Shown here piece by piece: positions 1 to 7,153 of a DNA stretch of 50,623 nucleotides (its first letter is position 1; each line of letters begins with the position of its first letter). Under the pieces are notes generated by a model. The model was not told where the DNA came from. It worked only from the letters and a program-made list of their open reading frames with translations, and ran no database searches. Source of the DNA: Luteitalea sp. (GTDB lineage: Bacteria > Acidobacteriota > Vicinamibacteria > Vicinamibacterales > Vicinamibacteraceae); the NCBI GenBank assembly GCA_009377605.1, contig WHTT01000047.1, positions 1 to 50,623 on the forward strand. The letters are read 5' to 3'. The position numbers were made by a program, and so were the translations under genes.

Positions 1-770
1 CAGGAGTCGATCTCGTCACGCTCGCGCCGCCAGAGCTCCTTTCCGGTCAGTGCATCGAGCGTCACGATGAAGGAGTCGCCCTGATGATCCCAGACCTGCA
101 CGAGCCGATTGTTGTAGAGCGCGGGCGTGCTTCCTTCGCCGAACTCGTTGCGCATCTGCTTGTCGCCGAGGTCTTTCTGCCAGAGGAGCTTGCCATCCAT
201 GTCATAGGCGTACAGGCCATGCGATTCGAAGGAGGCAAACACACGCTCACCGTCGGTCACCGCCGAGCTCGAGGCCCAGGTGCCGTGCTCGCGATGCGCC
301 CCTTCGTGAGGGGCTCCTTCCTTGGCGACCTGCTCCCAAACAACCCGCCCCGTACGCCGGTCGAGCGCCATGACGGTGAAGCGGTGAACCTCTCTCGGCT
401 CGACGCCGCCTCGCGGCTCGTGAGCATCCGCTCCTGACACATCCTTCGGAACCGCGGTCACGAGGAAGAGCCGATCACCCCAGATCACAGGAGTCGCCGA
501 GCCGCGCCCGGGGATCTCCACCTTCCATCGAATGTTGCTCGTCTCGCTCCACTCGATCGGTGGATCAGCCTGTTTCGACCCACCCGTTGCCTCCGGCCCA
601 CGCCACTGAGGCCAGAAGCGCTCCGCGGCCGGGTCGGAATCAGCGAGCACGGACGCGAACATTCCAAGAGCGCCGGTAATCGCCAAAACTGCTATGCGCG
701 TGCCACGATCGCACGCGTCGTCCAGCAGGAGGCGCGTCAGCTCTTCGTTCTCGTTGAACTGCCAGATCAT
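1..770 (-). CDS. PQQ-like beta-propeller protein, secreted, partial (3' end outside window)
   Basis: Reading the minus strand gives an N-terminal hydrophobic stretch (TRIAVLAITGALGMFASVLA) that looks like a signal peptide. It is followed by WPQWRGP, SNIRWKVEIPG, and propeller repeats such as GERVFASFESHGLYAYDM, DGKLLWQKDLG and LDALTGKELWRR. These are the alternating GxxxALDxxTGKxxW blades of PQQ-binding-like (BamB/quinoprotein-type) proteins. The WPQWRGP opening is typical of secreted propellers in Acidobacteria and Planctomycetes. The start is uncertain. I used the ATG at 770 (MIWQFNENEEL), which leaves about 25 residues before the signal. The frame is open back to an ATG at 1058 that has a strong AAGGAG site, and a nearer ATG at 662 falls inside the signal. 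Sequence 5' of 770 may come from an insertion-element end that replaced the native start. A quinone cofactor cannot be shown, because most relatives bind none. The family call is firm; the function is unknown. Confidence 0.8.
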   Translation of the reverse strand, partial: MIWQFNENEELTRLLLDDACDRGTRIAVLAITGALGMFASVLADSDPAAERFWPQWRGPEATGGSKQADPPIEWSETSNIRWKVEIPGRGSATPVIWGDRLFLVTAVPKDVSGADAHEPRGGVEPREVHRFTVMALDRRTGRVVWEQVAKEGAPHEGAHREHGTWASSSAVTDGERVFASFESHGLYAYDMDGKLLWQKDLGDKQMRNEFGEGSTPALYNNRLVQVWDHQGDSFIVTLDALTGKELWRRERDEIDS

Positions 771-1080
771 CCGCCCGCCCGCGCGCCGGAGGGCTGCAAT
801 CCGCTCGTCGCGGAACGCCGCCCACGCGTGAGGCGACTCCTTGTCCGCCATCGAGGATCCGATATCGCCTTCCGCGGGCGCGACCAGATCGGCCAGATGG
901 CTGTAGGTGCCAAGCCCGCACCCGCAGCACGGGCGCCACAGCGGCAACGGCATGAACCCCGCTGTGGAAATGACGCGCCGGTGGACATCACAGAACGATG
1001 CCCACAGGCGCTTGGAAATCTCGCACAGAACGCGAGATTCCCACATTCCCACAGCCATTCTTCTCCTTGGAGTTGAGAAC

Positions 1081-1131
1081 GAACCGGACAGATCACGTGT
1101 CAAACAAGAACCGGACATTTCACTTGTCAAC
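1081..1131. repeat. Two tandem 27-bp-spaced repeats resembling an insertion-sequence end
   Basis: GAACCGGACAGATCACGTGT at 1081 and GAACCGGACATTTCACTTGT at 1108 are direct repeats with the same spacing and the shared core GAACCGGACA--TCAC-TGTCAA. Read on the minus strand they begin TGTTGACAAGTGAAATGTCC, the style of multiple terminal repeats found at the ends of IS21-like elements. No transposase gene lies beside them, so this would be a solo or degraded end. The whole 771-1295 stretch has no convincing gene of its own. It holds this repeat, a 15-bp tandem duplication and presumably the sigma-factor promoter. Confidence 0.45.
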
Positions 1132-1133
1132 AA

Positions 1134-1163
1134 CAGAGAGAGGAAGCACAGAGAGAGGAAGCA
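1134..1163. repeat. 15-bp exact tandem duplication
   Basis: CAGAGAGAGGAAGCA occurs twice back to back, directly after the insertion-element-like repeats. It is purine-rich and low in complexity. It may be replication slippage or debris from an insertion event. Confidence 0.6.
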
Positions 1164-1295
1164 CGCCGGCCTTGTCGGCATGAACCGCCTCCGTGGACTG
1201 GCGCCGATCTCAGGTGTTGCTTGGTGCGGCCGTCGGTCGGGCAGCGGAGGGAACCGCGGCGTCCCTTCGGCGGTAAGAGCCTTTAGAGCACGTGG

Positions 1296-1823
1296 ATGGA
1301 CCTGCTGCAACGGTTTGCGGCCGGCGATCTCGACGCGTTCGAGACGCTGTTCCGCCAGCACCAAGGAGAGGTGTACGGCTGGATCGTTCGCCTCGTCCGG
1401 AACCCGTCCGTGGCCGAGGAGCTGACAATCGACGCCTTCTGGCGCATCTACCGTGCTCATGCTCGGTTCGACGCGACGCGAAGCTTTGGCGCCTGGGCGC
1501 GGCGGATAGCCACGAATCTCGCGCTGGAGCACCTGAAGCGGCACCGCGTGGAGGTCGAGCTCGATCCCTCGAGGGTGCCCGAGCCGCAGACTCAGCCGGA
1601 TGCGGTCGATGTGCTCGAACAACGAGAGATACGACAGAGGATTGGCGGCGCGTTGGACCGCCTCTCACCGAAGCTGCGCGCCGCCGCGACTCTCGCATTG
1701 GTCGAGGAACAGCCATACGACCAGATTGCCGACGCGCTGGGTGTGTCGGTGGGCACTGTGAAGTCGCGTGTTTTCCGCGCCGTGCGCCACATGCGACGCT
1801 GGCTCAGTGATCTCGTGGAGTGA
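1296..1823 (+). CDS. ECF-type RNA polymerase sigma factor
   Basis: This 175-residue protein has the two-domain layout of extracytoplasmic-function sigma factors. Region 2 (about residues 10-55) carries AFETLFRQHQGEVYGWIVRLVRN and EELTIDAFWRIYRAHARFD. Region 4 (about 115-165) carries LSPKLRAAATLALVEEQPYDQIADALGVSVGTVKSRVFRAVR, the helix-turn-helix for the -35 element. There is no extra C-terminal extension. It is followed at once by a small single-pass membrane protein that overlaps its end, the usual place for an anti-sigma factor. The pair therefore probably answers an envelope signal. A GTG lies 4 nt upstream but in another frame, so the ATG at 1296 is preferred; no strong ribosome site is visible. 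The target regulon is unknown. Confidence 0.92.
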   Translation: MDLLQRFAAGDLDAFETLFRQHQGEVYGWIVRLVRNPSVAEELTIDAFWRIYRAHARFDATRSFGAWARRIATNLALEHLKRHRVEVELDPSRVPEPQTQPDAVDVLEQREIRQRIGGALDRLSPKLRAAATLALVEEQPYDQIADALGVSVGTVKSRVFRAVRHMRRWLSDLVE

Positions 1824-1825
1824 CG

Positions 1826-2044
1826 ATGGCGAATCAACGTGAGGAGCGAATCCGAGCATTGCTGCAGCAGGCGCTGCCGCCCGTCGACCTGCGGCTTCGT
1901 CGCGACCTGTGGCCGCGCATGGCGAGGCGCCTGGACGAGCCGCCGCGACGTGTGTCGCTCGTCGATTGGGTGCTCGTTGGAGGGTTAGTGGCAACGGCCG
2001 CCTTCCTGCCGGAGATTCTGTTGCCATTCCTGTCGTTGCTCTAG
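1826..2044 (+). CDS. Small single-pass membrane protein, candidate anti-sigma factor
   Basis: It encodes 72 residues: a charged cytoplasmic N-terminus (about 1-48, rich in Arg and Glu), then one transmembrane helix (about 49-70, WVLVGGLVATAAFLPEILLPFL) ending at the C-terminus. The ATG at 1826 follows a GGAG at 1817-1820 inside the end of the sigma gene; a GTG at 1820 is an alternative. Translational coupling to the ECF sigma gene suggests it binds and holds that sigma factor at the membrane. No zinc-binding ZAS motif (HxxxCxxC) is present and there is no periplasmic sensor domain. It would therefore be a minimal or atypical anti-sigma factor. The role is inferred from position only. Confidence 0.6.
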   Translation: MANQREERIRALLQQALPPVDLRLRRDLWPRMARRLDEPPRRVSLVDWVLVGGLVATAAFLPEILLPFLSLL

Positions 2045-2099
2045 GTAGGGCCGCCTCGCCGAGGCGGCCGTAACGGCGCGCTCGGCGAGCGCGCCCTAC
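2045..2099. repeat. Bipartite palindromic intergenic repeat (GTAG...CTAC), copy A
   Basis: GTAGGG at the left end and CCCTAC at the right end are inverted. Inside are two successive palindromes, CCGCCTCGCCGAGGCGG and a CGCGCTCGGCGAGCGCG-type one. It starts directly after the TAG of the upstream gene. The same design recurs at 5415, 22777, 24601, 44979 and 50571. Confidence 0.85.
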
Positions 2100-2115
2100 C
2101 ATCTCGGAGCTCGGT

Positions 2116-2529
2116 ATGAAGACGCACCCGTACATCCGAGCGTACATGGCAGGGATCACCCTGCCGACGCTGTTTCTGCTGGTCATCCTGACGGCCTTCG
2201 TCATCGCTCGCTACGTCTACGACGTCGACGTGCCAGTCGAGCGTGTGGTCGTCTTTCCGATGGCGGCCGTGCCAAACTCCTGGGGCGCGTGGAACATCCT
2301 CTACGTGTGGCTGCGAAAGCGCGTGAGCTGGCCGATTGGTCTCCACGGCGCGCTTCTACCACTCCTGCTCGTGCCGGCTGGATATCTCGTGGCGAGGGCC
2401 GTAGGCGTTCCCTTTCCGTTGACCGCCGCACAGTTGTTCCCGGTGGTCTTGCCGCTCGGCTTGGTGGCGTACTACCTCCTCTGGAAGTACCTCGTAGGCT
2501 CCTTGAACGATCTCCTTGGCATTGGGTGA
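2116..2529 (+). CDS. Hypothetical integral membrane protein
   Basis: The product is 137 residues with about four transmembrane segments: ITLPTLFLLVILTAFVIARYV near residues 14-34, a weaker one around 45-65, GALLPLLLVPAGYLVARAVGV near 78-98, and FPVVLPLGLVAYYLLWKYLVG near 107-128. I do not recognise a named family or catalytic motif. It lies between the sigma/anti-sigma pair and an ICMT-like gene on the same strand. Its end is 16 nt before the preferred start of that gene, so the two may be co-transcribed. It may be part of an envelope-maintenance set, but nothing in the sequence proves it. Confidence 0.75.
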   Translation: MKTHPYIRAYMAGITLPTLFLLVILTAFVIARYVYDVDVPVERVVVFPMAAVPNSWGAWNILYVWLRKRVSWPIGLHGALLPLLLVPAGYLVARAVGVPFPLTAAQLFPVVLPLGLVAYYLLWKYLVGSLNDLLGIG

Positions 2530-2545
2530 CAAGGTGGAGGGTGTC

Positions 2546-3055
2546 ATGCAGACGATCGCCGTTGCGATCCGTGCCGTCACTTACATGGCTGGCTTCGTTC
2601 TCGCCTTCACGTGGCTCGCGCTCAGCGCGCCAGACCTCGACGCGCCTTCCGACACAATGCTTCCAGCGAGCGTAATGCCGGTCGGCGCGGCGCTGATGTT
2701 GACTGGTGGCCTCCTCGCTCTAGCGTGCGCAGCTTGCTTTGTCGTGCGCGGCGGCGGAACGCCCGCGCCGTTCGACCCGCCACGAGCGCTGGTCATTGTC
2801 GGACCGTATCGCTACGTTCGGAACCCGATGTACGTCGGTGGCCTGCTGACCTGGCTCGGCTTGGGGCTTCTCTGGCGCTCCTGGTCCGTGCTTGCGGTGA
2901 CGGCAGTGCTCGCCATAATCGTTCACCTCTTCGTCGTCCTCTAGGAAGAGCCGACACTACGCCGGCTGTTTGGCGACGACGACGAAGCGTACTGTCGCTC
3001 TGTGCACCGCTGGCTCCCGATGGCCGGTGCCTGGTTAGCGTGCTCCCTCGCCTGA
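2546..3055 (+). pseudogene. Isoprenylcysteine carboxyl methyltransferase-like protein interrupted by an in-frame TAG
   Basis: The frame from ATG 2546 (GGAGG at 2535-2539) encodes three or four membrane helices. It then has the family signature GPYRYVRNPMYVGGLL, the S-adenosylmethionine-binding part of ICMT/PEMT-type methyltransferases. Translation stops at TAG 2942-2944 just after HLFVVL. Reading through that TAG in the same frame gives EEPTLRRLFGDDDEAYC followed by RSVHRWLPM, ending at TGA 3053-3055. This is the conserved C-terminal motif of the family, where a tyrosine normally stands before EEP. The TAG therefore replaces a tyrosine codon by one base. Either the gene is a very recent pseudogene, or the stop is read through, or the base is an assembly error. 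The last 20 bases overlap the 3' end of the convergent gene at 3035. Confidence 0.8.
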
Positions 3056-3520
3056 CGGTTCCCGCGTTTCGAGGTCGATCTCGTTCAGCGGCACATCCCA
3101 GTGCGCCTCTAGGAGCTCGAAGCGCTCGCGCTCTTCCTGACGCCAGACGGCGAAATCCTTGTAGAGCTGTCGTGCAATCGCAATTTCATCGACTGGCTGC
3201 ACGAGCGCCGCGGTGTTCTTGAACGTCAGGGCCACGGCAAACGTCCAATCGGCCCGGCCGTCGCCATGATACGTCGGCACGTAGGTGTTGATGGACACGA
3301 GCCGCGACCCGAGCTGTTCCTGGAGAACGGGGTAGTGGTTCTTCTGGAAGAGATCGAGGAACCGCTCCTGGGCCCCCCACTTGACCCGGTAGAAGTACCA
3401 GACCGTGCGCGGGGCGTCCGCCTCGTCAGTCTGTGGCGGCGGTGCCTGCGCCGTGAGCATGCTCGGCGGCAGCAGCAACGCTGCCACCAGGGCGAACATC
3501 GAAGCGCGTCTGAATCCCAT
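3035..3520 (-). CDS. Secreted protein of unknown function
   Basis: The 161-residue protein begins MGFRRASMFALVAALLLPPSMLTAQA, a clear signal peptide with cleavage near TAQA-PPPQ. GAGGAG lies about 5 nt before the ATG at 3520, so this start is preferred over a longer frame reaching 3631. The mature part contains TVWYFYRVKWGAQERFLDLF and DWTFAVALTFKN, giving a small alpha/beta look like dimeric ferredoxin-like stress-response proteins, but I cannot assign a family. It is divergent from the GMC oxidoreductase with a 154-bp shared upstream region, and its 3' end overlaps the broken methyltransferase frame. Confidence 0.78.
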   Translation of the reverse strand: MGFRRASMFALVAALLLPPSMLTAQAPPPQTDEADAPRTVWYFYRVKWGAQERFLDLFQKNHYPVLQEQLGSRLVSINTYVPTYHGDGRADWTFAVALTFKNTAALVQPVDEIAIARQLYKDFAVWRQEERERFELLEAHWDVPLNEIDLETREPSGEGAR

Positions 3521-3642
3521 GGCCCCTCCTCGGGTTGAACGTGACTTGCGCGTTGCTTTGGTGCCAAGAATACAGGAGGAGATGAAGAGATGACACACAT
3601 CCTGGTCTTGCATTAAGCTCCGAGAACTCACAACTCAATCGA

Positions 3643-3657
3643 CACCGGTTCCCGGTG
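3643..3657. promoter_or_regulatory. Inverted repeat in the divergent promoter region
   Basis: CACCGG-TTC-CCGGTG is a perfect 6-bp inverted repeat, 6 nt upstream of the AAGGAGG ribosome site (3663-3669) of the GMC oxidoreductase. It could be an operator or an mRNA hairpin near the ribosome site. No regulator gene lies beside it. Confidence 0.35.
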
Positions 3658-3674
3658 GGAGCAAGGAGGTTCGG

Positions 3675-5378
3675 GTGTTGCAGCAGGGTGGCGAGGCGGC
3701 GGGCAAGACGTTCGACGTGGTCGTGGTCGGCGCGGGCGCCTCCGGGGGGTGGGCGGCGAAGCGCCTCTCCGAGGCAGGGTTGGAGGTCGCCTTGCTCGAT
3801 GCCGGCCGGCCGCACACGGCCGAAGACAACCGGGAGCATATCCCGCCCTTCCAGGTGAAGTATCGCGATCGCGTCGCGGAGCTGATTCGCCGCACGCGGC
3901 CGCGCCAAAAAGACTGCTACGCCTGCCAGGAGTACAACTACGACTGGTTCGCCAACGACCTCGAAGAGCCGTACACCACGCCGGACGGCAAGCCTTTCAG
4001 TTGGCAAGGGCGCATGCGGATCGTCGGTGGGCGCACGAACGTGTGGGGACGCCAAAGTTATCGGTTCGGCGATCTCGACTTCAAGGCGGCTTCAGCCGAT
4101 GGCTTTGGGATGGATTGGCCGCTCAGCCACGCGGATTTGGCATCGTACTACGAGATCGTCGAGCAGTACGTCGGCATCACGGGTATTGCCGAGGGCGTGC
4201 CGGAGCTGCCGGATAGTCACTTCTTGCCACCCATGGGCATGACATGCGCAGAGACAGCCCTGCGCACGAACGTCAAGGCAAAGTTCGGCCGGATCGTGAC
4301 GCTTGGCAGATCCGCCAATCTCACGCGCCCTGTGAATGGACGCGCAGCGTGCCACTACTGCGGCCCCTGCGAGCGCGGCTGCGTGACCCGCTCGTATTTC
4401 AACGCGGCGTTCACGACGATTCCGGATGCTATCGAGACCGGCCGCTGCACGCTCGTGCCCAACGCGATGGCGTATCAGGTCGTGATGGACGAGGGAACCG
4501 GCCGCGCGAAGGGTGTCGTCTACATCGATCGCGTGACGCGACAGCCGAAAGAGATCTTCGGCCGCGTCGTCATATTGTGCGCGCAGGCGCTCGAATCGGT
4601 CCGCATCTTGTTGAACTCCGCGACCCGGCGGTACGCGAACGGTCTGGCGAACTCGAGCGGCGTCCTTGGTAAGTACCTGATGGACCACATGTGGGTGGCG
4701 GGCGGCGCAGAGGCGGAGTTTCCACAATTTTCCCAGAAGCCATCCCACAACGCCCCGCGGCGGCCCAACGGCCTGTACGTCATTCGCTTTCGTAACCGCA
4801 AGAGTGAGAGGCCGTTTGGCAAGTTCCTGCGCGGCTACGGCTTCCAGGGGGGCGGGGCCACCTCGTTCAACATGGGTGCGGCTGGATTCGGCGCGAGATA
4901 CAAAGCTACCGTGGAAGAGGGCCTGACCACGGTCAAGCTCTCCGGGTTTGGCGAGTGCTTGCCGTACGAGACGAACTATGTCGAGATCGACCGCGGCGTC
5001 GTCGATACGTTCGGCATTCCCGTGCTCCGCATTCACATGGCGTGGGGTGAGAACGAGCGGGCGATCATCCCGGACATGGCGGAGACGGCCGCCGAGATGT
5101 TGGAGGCGGCGGGCGGAAAGAACATCGTGCCGTTCGCCGTCCCTGATCGAGTTCCCGGCTTCGGCATCCACGAGATGGGTGTCGCTCGTATGGGTGCTGA
5201 CCCAAAGACGTCGGTGCTCAATCAGTTCCAACAAGCACACGACGTCAAGAATCTCTTCGTCATGGACGCGGCAGGCTTCACGTCCGGTGGTTGCCAGAAC
5301 CCCACGCTGACCATCATGGCGCTTACCGTGCGGTCCTGTGATTACTTGAAGGAGCAGCTCCGCAAGGGTGAAGGTTGA
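3675..5378 (+). CDS. GMC family FAD-dependent oxidoreductase
   Basis: The 567-residue protein starts with a Rossmann FAD motif, FDVVVVGAGASGGWAAKRL (GAGASG at 19-24), with an acidic residue ending the second strand in VALLDAGR. A four-cysteine cluster, CHYCGPCERGC (Cys226, 229, 232, 236), is seen in gluconate 2-dehydrogenase-type flavoproteins. The C-terminal GMC domain has His499 (GIHEMGVARMG) and Asn542 (GGCQNPTLTIMAL), the catalytic His/Asn pair that oxidises an alcohol. The GTG start has AAGGAGG five bases upstream. No signal peptide is seen and no cytochrome or subunit-3 partner gene is adjacent. The substrate, probably a sugar or polyol, is not known. It is transcribed away from the secreted protein at 3520. 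Confidence 0.92.
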   Translation: MLQQGGEAAGKTFDVVVVGAGASGGWAAKRLSEAGLEVALLDAGRPHTAEDNREHIPPFQVKYRDRVAELIRRTRPRQKDCYACQEYNYDWFANDLEEPYTTPDGKPFSWQGRMRIVGGRTNVWGRQSYRFGDLDFKAASADGFGMDWPLSHADLASYYEIVEQYVGITGIAEGVPELPDSHFLPPMGMTCAETALRTNVKAKFGRIVTLGRSANLTRPVNGRAACHYCGPCERGCVTRSYFNAAFTTIPDAIETGRCTLVPNAMAYQVVMDEGTGRAKGVVYIDRVTRQPKEIFGRVVILCAQALESVRILLNSATRRYANGLANSSGVLGKYLMDHMWVAGGAEAEFPQFSQKPSHNAPRRPNGLYVIRFRNRKSERPFGKFLRGYGFQGGGATSFNMGAAGFGARYKATVEEGLTTVKLSGFGECLPYETNYVEIDRGVVDTFGIPVLRIHMAWGENERAIIPDMAETAAEMLEAAGGKNIVPFAVPDRVPGFGIHEMGVARMGADPKTSVLNQFQQAHDVKNLFVMDAAGFTSGGCQNPTLTIMALTVRSCDYLKEQLRKGEG

Positions 5379-5414
5379 CGGCTGGCCGCCGTCCTTCGTG
5401 GTTGGTCCGTACCG

Positions 5415-5476
5415 CGCGGCCGCCTCGGCGAGGCGGCCCTACCTTTCTTTGGTAGCGCGCGTTCGCCGAGCGCGCC
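5415..5476. repeat. Bipartite palindromic intergenic repeat, copy B (arms rearranged)
   Basis: It contains the GGCCGCCTCGGCGAGGCGGCC palindrome followed by CTACC, a short spacer, then GGTAG and a GCGCGTTCGCCGAGCGCGCC palindrome. These are the parts of copy A in inverted order. It fills the gap between the convergent GMC and exonuclease III genes and could form hairpins in both transcripts. Confidence 0.75.
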
Positions 5477-5487
5477 GTGCGAGACTA

Positions 5488-6237
5488 TCAGACGTCGAAC
5501 TCCGCGACGAGCGGCGCATGATCGCTGGTGCCGAATTCCGCGAGGACACGGGAGCTCCGGGTCGCTCCAGCCACGGGCGTTGCCGCCAAGATGTAGTCGA
5601 TGCGCCAGCCGATGTTCCGTTGACGCATGCTGCGCCACGGCGCCCACCAGGTGAACAGGCCATCGTTGTCCGGATCGAACGTCCGGCCGACGTCGACGAG
5701 ACCCTGATCGAGCACACGCTCGAACAGCGCACGCTCGTCTGGACGTTGGCCGACGGCGTTGGCCTTCCGCTCCTTCGGATGGACGTCCATCTCCGCTCGC
5801 GCGACGTTCATGTCACCGCACAGCACGACCGATTCCCCTTGTGTCCGGGTTGCCGCCACGTAGTTCCCCATGGCTTCGAGAAACCGCAGCTTGGCTGGAA
5901 AGTCCCGTCCGCCGTTGGGCACGTAAACGGACGCAATCGTGAGACCTCCCATGGAAGTCGTGGCAATCCGATGCTCGACGTTGAAGTCGGGATGGGAGAA
6001 CTCCGGCTGGCGCGCGCTGTGCGCGCGCCGAACCAGCAGCGCGATGCCCGAGTACCCTTTGCCGCCATGCCAGTAGCTCCAGTAGCCGGCCATCTCGAAG
6101 AGGGCAATTGGCACGAGATCCGCCGACGCTTTGATCTCTTGCAGGCACGCCACATCAGGCGCCTCGCGGGCGAGCAACTCGGCAACCTCACCGGCTCGCT
6201 TCCGAATACCGTTGACGTTCCACGACAGGATTTTCAT
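5488..6237 (-). CDS. xthA: Exodeoxyribonuclease III (AP endonuclease)
   Basis: The 249-residue protein begins MKILSWNVNGIRKR and shows the full exonuclease-phosphatase fold signature. Metal and catalytic residues visible are Asn7, Glu34 (ACLQEIKA), the GDMNVA Asp/Asn motif, and the C-terminal GTSDHAPLV Asp-His. WRIDYILAA is the conserved segment before the end. In E. coli this enzyme cuts at abasic sites and removes 3' blocking groups in base-excision repair. The start at 6237 is fixed by alignment to the family; an upstream extension to 6267 would add an atypical leader. It is convergent with the GMC gene and separated from it by a palindromic repeat. Confidence 0.95.
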   Translation of the reverse strand: MKILSWNVNGIRKRAGEVAELLAREAPDVACLQEIKASADLVPIALFEMAGYWSYWHGGKGYSGIALLVRRAHSARQPEFSHPDFNVEHRIATTSMGGLTIASVYVPNGGRDFPAKLRFLEAMGNYVAATRTQGESVVLCGDMNVARAEMDVHPKERKANAVGQRPDERALFERVLDQGLVDVGRTFDPDNDGLFTWWAPWRSMRQRNIGWRIDYILAATPVAGATRSSRVLAEFGTSDHAPLVAEFDV

Positions 6238-6340
6238 GTCGACCAGTCCATGGCGGGTACATAGCACAGCTCGTCCGCCCCTGCGCTACGATGAGAATGC
6301 AGATCGTGTCGCCATGGTCTGCACGTTCGGAGGGAAAATC

Positions 6341-7087
6341 ATGCACAAGCTCATCAAGAGCATCGCCCTGGTCGGACTCCTGTGTCTTTGGGGCTCGGAC
6401 GGCTTCGCACAGACCGTCGACGAGCTCGCTCGAAAGAACCTGACCGCGTTGGGCGGCGAGGCCGCATGGCGGCGCCTCGAAGCCATTCAGAGCAATGGCA
6501 CGATGACCGGTCCCGAAGGGCAGAAGGCGGAGCTCACGCTGTGGACCAAGCGCCCGAACTTGAGACGCCAGGATGTCCGCATCGACGATCAGATCATCAC
6601 GAACGCGTTCGACGGGAAAGACCTCTGGGTGCGTCATCCGCGCATGGGGGATAAACCGCAGCTCGTGACCGGCGAGGCTGCAGAGTCGGCGAGAGCCGAA
6701 GCGACCTTCGATCCGCCCTTCTTGGATTACGAGGAACGCGACATCGAGATCGACGAGCAGGGTACCGTGCAGGTCGACGGCAAGAGGGCGCACAAGCTGC
6801 AACTGTCTTATCCCGAGGGTCCGAGTCCCGTGCTCTACCTGGATGATGCAACGGGGCTCATTCTCCGAGTCGTCATGCAGGCCGAGGTCCAGGGCAAGAA
6901 GGTCGTGCGCGAGGAGCGCCTTTCGGACTGGCGAAAGGTCGACGGCATCATGCTGCCCTTTCGGACCGAGATGCTCATGAACGGCCGCCCCATGACGACC
7001 ATTACGCTGAGCGGCGTGAAGATCAATCCAGCCATCGACGACAGCTTCTTCCGGATGGAAGCCGCGGATCAGGAGGTCGAGCGCTGA
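6341..7087 (+). CDS. Secreted LolA-like outer-membrane-lipoprotein-sorting fold protein
   Basis: The product has 248 residues. It begins MHKLIKSIALVGLLCLWGSDGFAQ, a signal peptide, after a GGAGGG about 7 nt upstream of ATG 6341. The mature part opens VDELARKNLTALGGEAAWRRLEAIQSNGTMT and continues with a beta-rich domain including NAFDGKDLWV, APSPVLYLDDATGLILR-like and EERLSDWRKVDGIMLPF segments. This pattern belongs to the broad LolA/LolB-like beta-barrel group (DUF4292/outer membrane lipoprotein-sorting-like), common next to secreted peptidases in Acidobacteria. A true lipoprotein carrier role is not implied. It sits 66 bp upstream of a secreted alpha/beta hydrolase on the same strand and may share its transcript. 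Confidence 0.8.
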   Translation: MHKLIKSIALVGLLCLWGSDGFAQTVDELARKNLTALGGEAAWRRLEAIQSNGTMTGPEGQKAELTLWTKRPNLRRQDVRIDDQIITNAFDGKDLWVRHPRMGDKPQLVTGEAAESARAEATFDPPFLDYEERDIEIDEQGTVQVDGKRAHKLQLSYPEGPSPVLYLDDATGLILRVVMQAEVQGKKVVREERLSDWRKVDGIMLPFRTEMLMNGRPMTTITLSGVKINPAIDDSFFRMEAADQEVER

Positions 7088-7153
7088 TCGGCGTTCCTCA
7101 GGAAGTGCTGCCACTGGTGCCGGCTCGGTCGCTCTGGGCTATTATCGGTGGTC

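Noticed and set aside
907-1425. Plus-strand frame running from the insertion-end region into the sigma gene
   Set aside because: It overlaps the sigma factor in another frame and its product is low-complexity Arg/His-rich; the region is better read as insertion-element debris.
4092-5240. Minus-strand frame of 382 codons inside the GMC oxidoreductase
   Set aside because: Antisense shadow; the plus strand has the FAD and GMC catalytic motifs.
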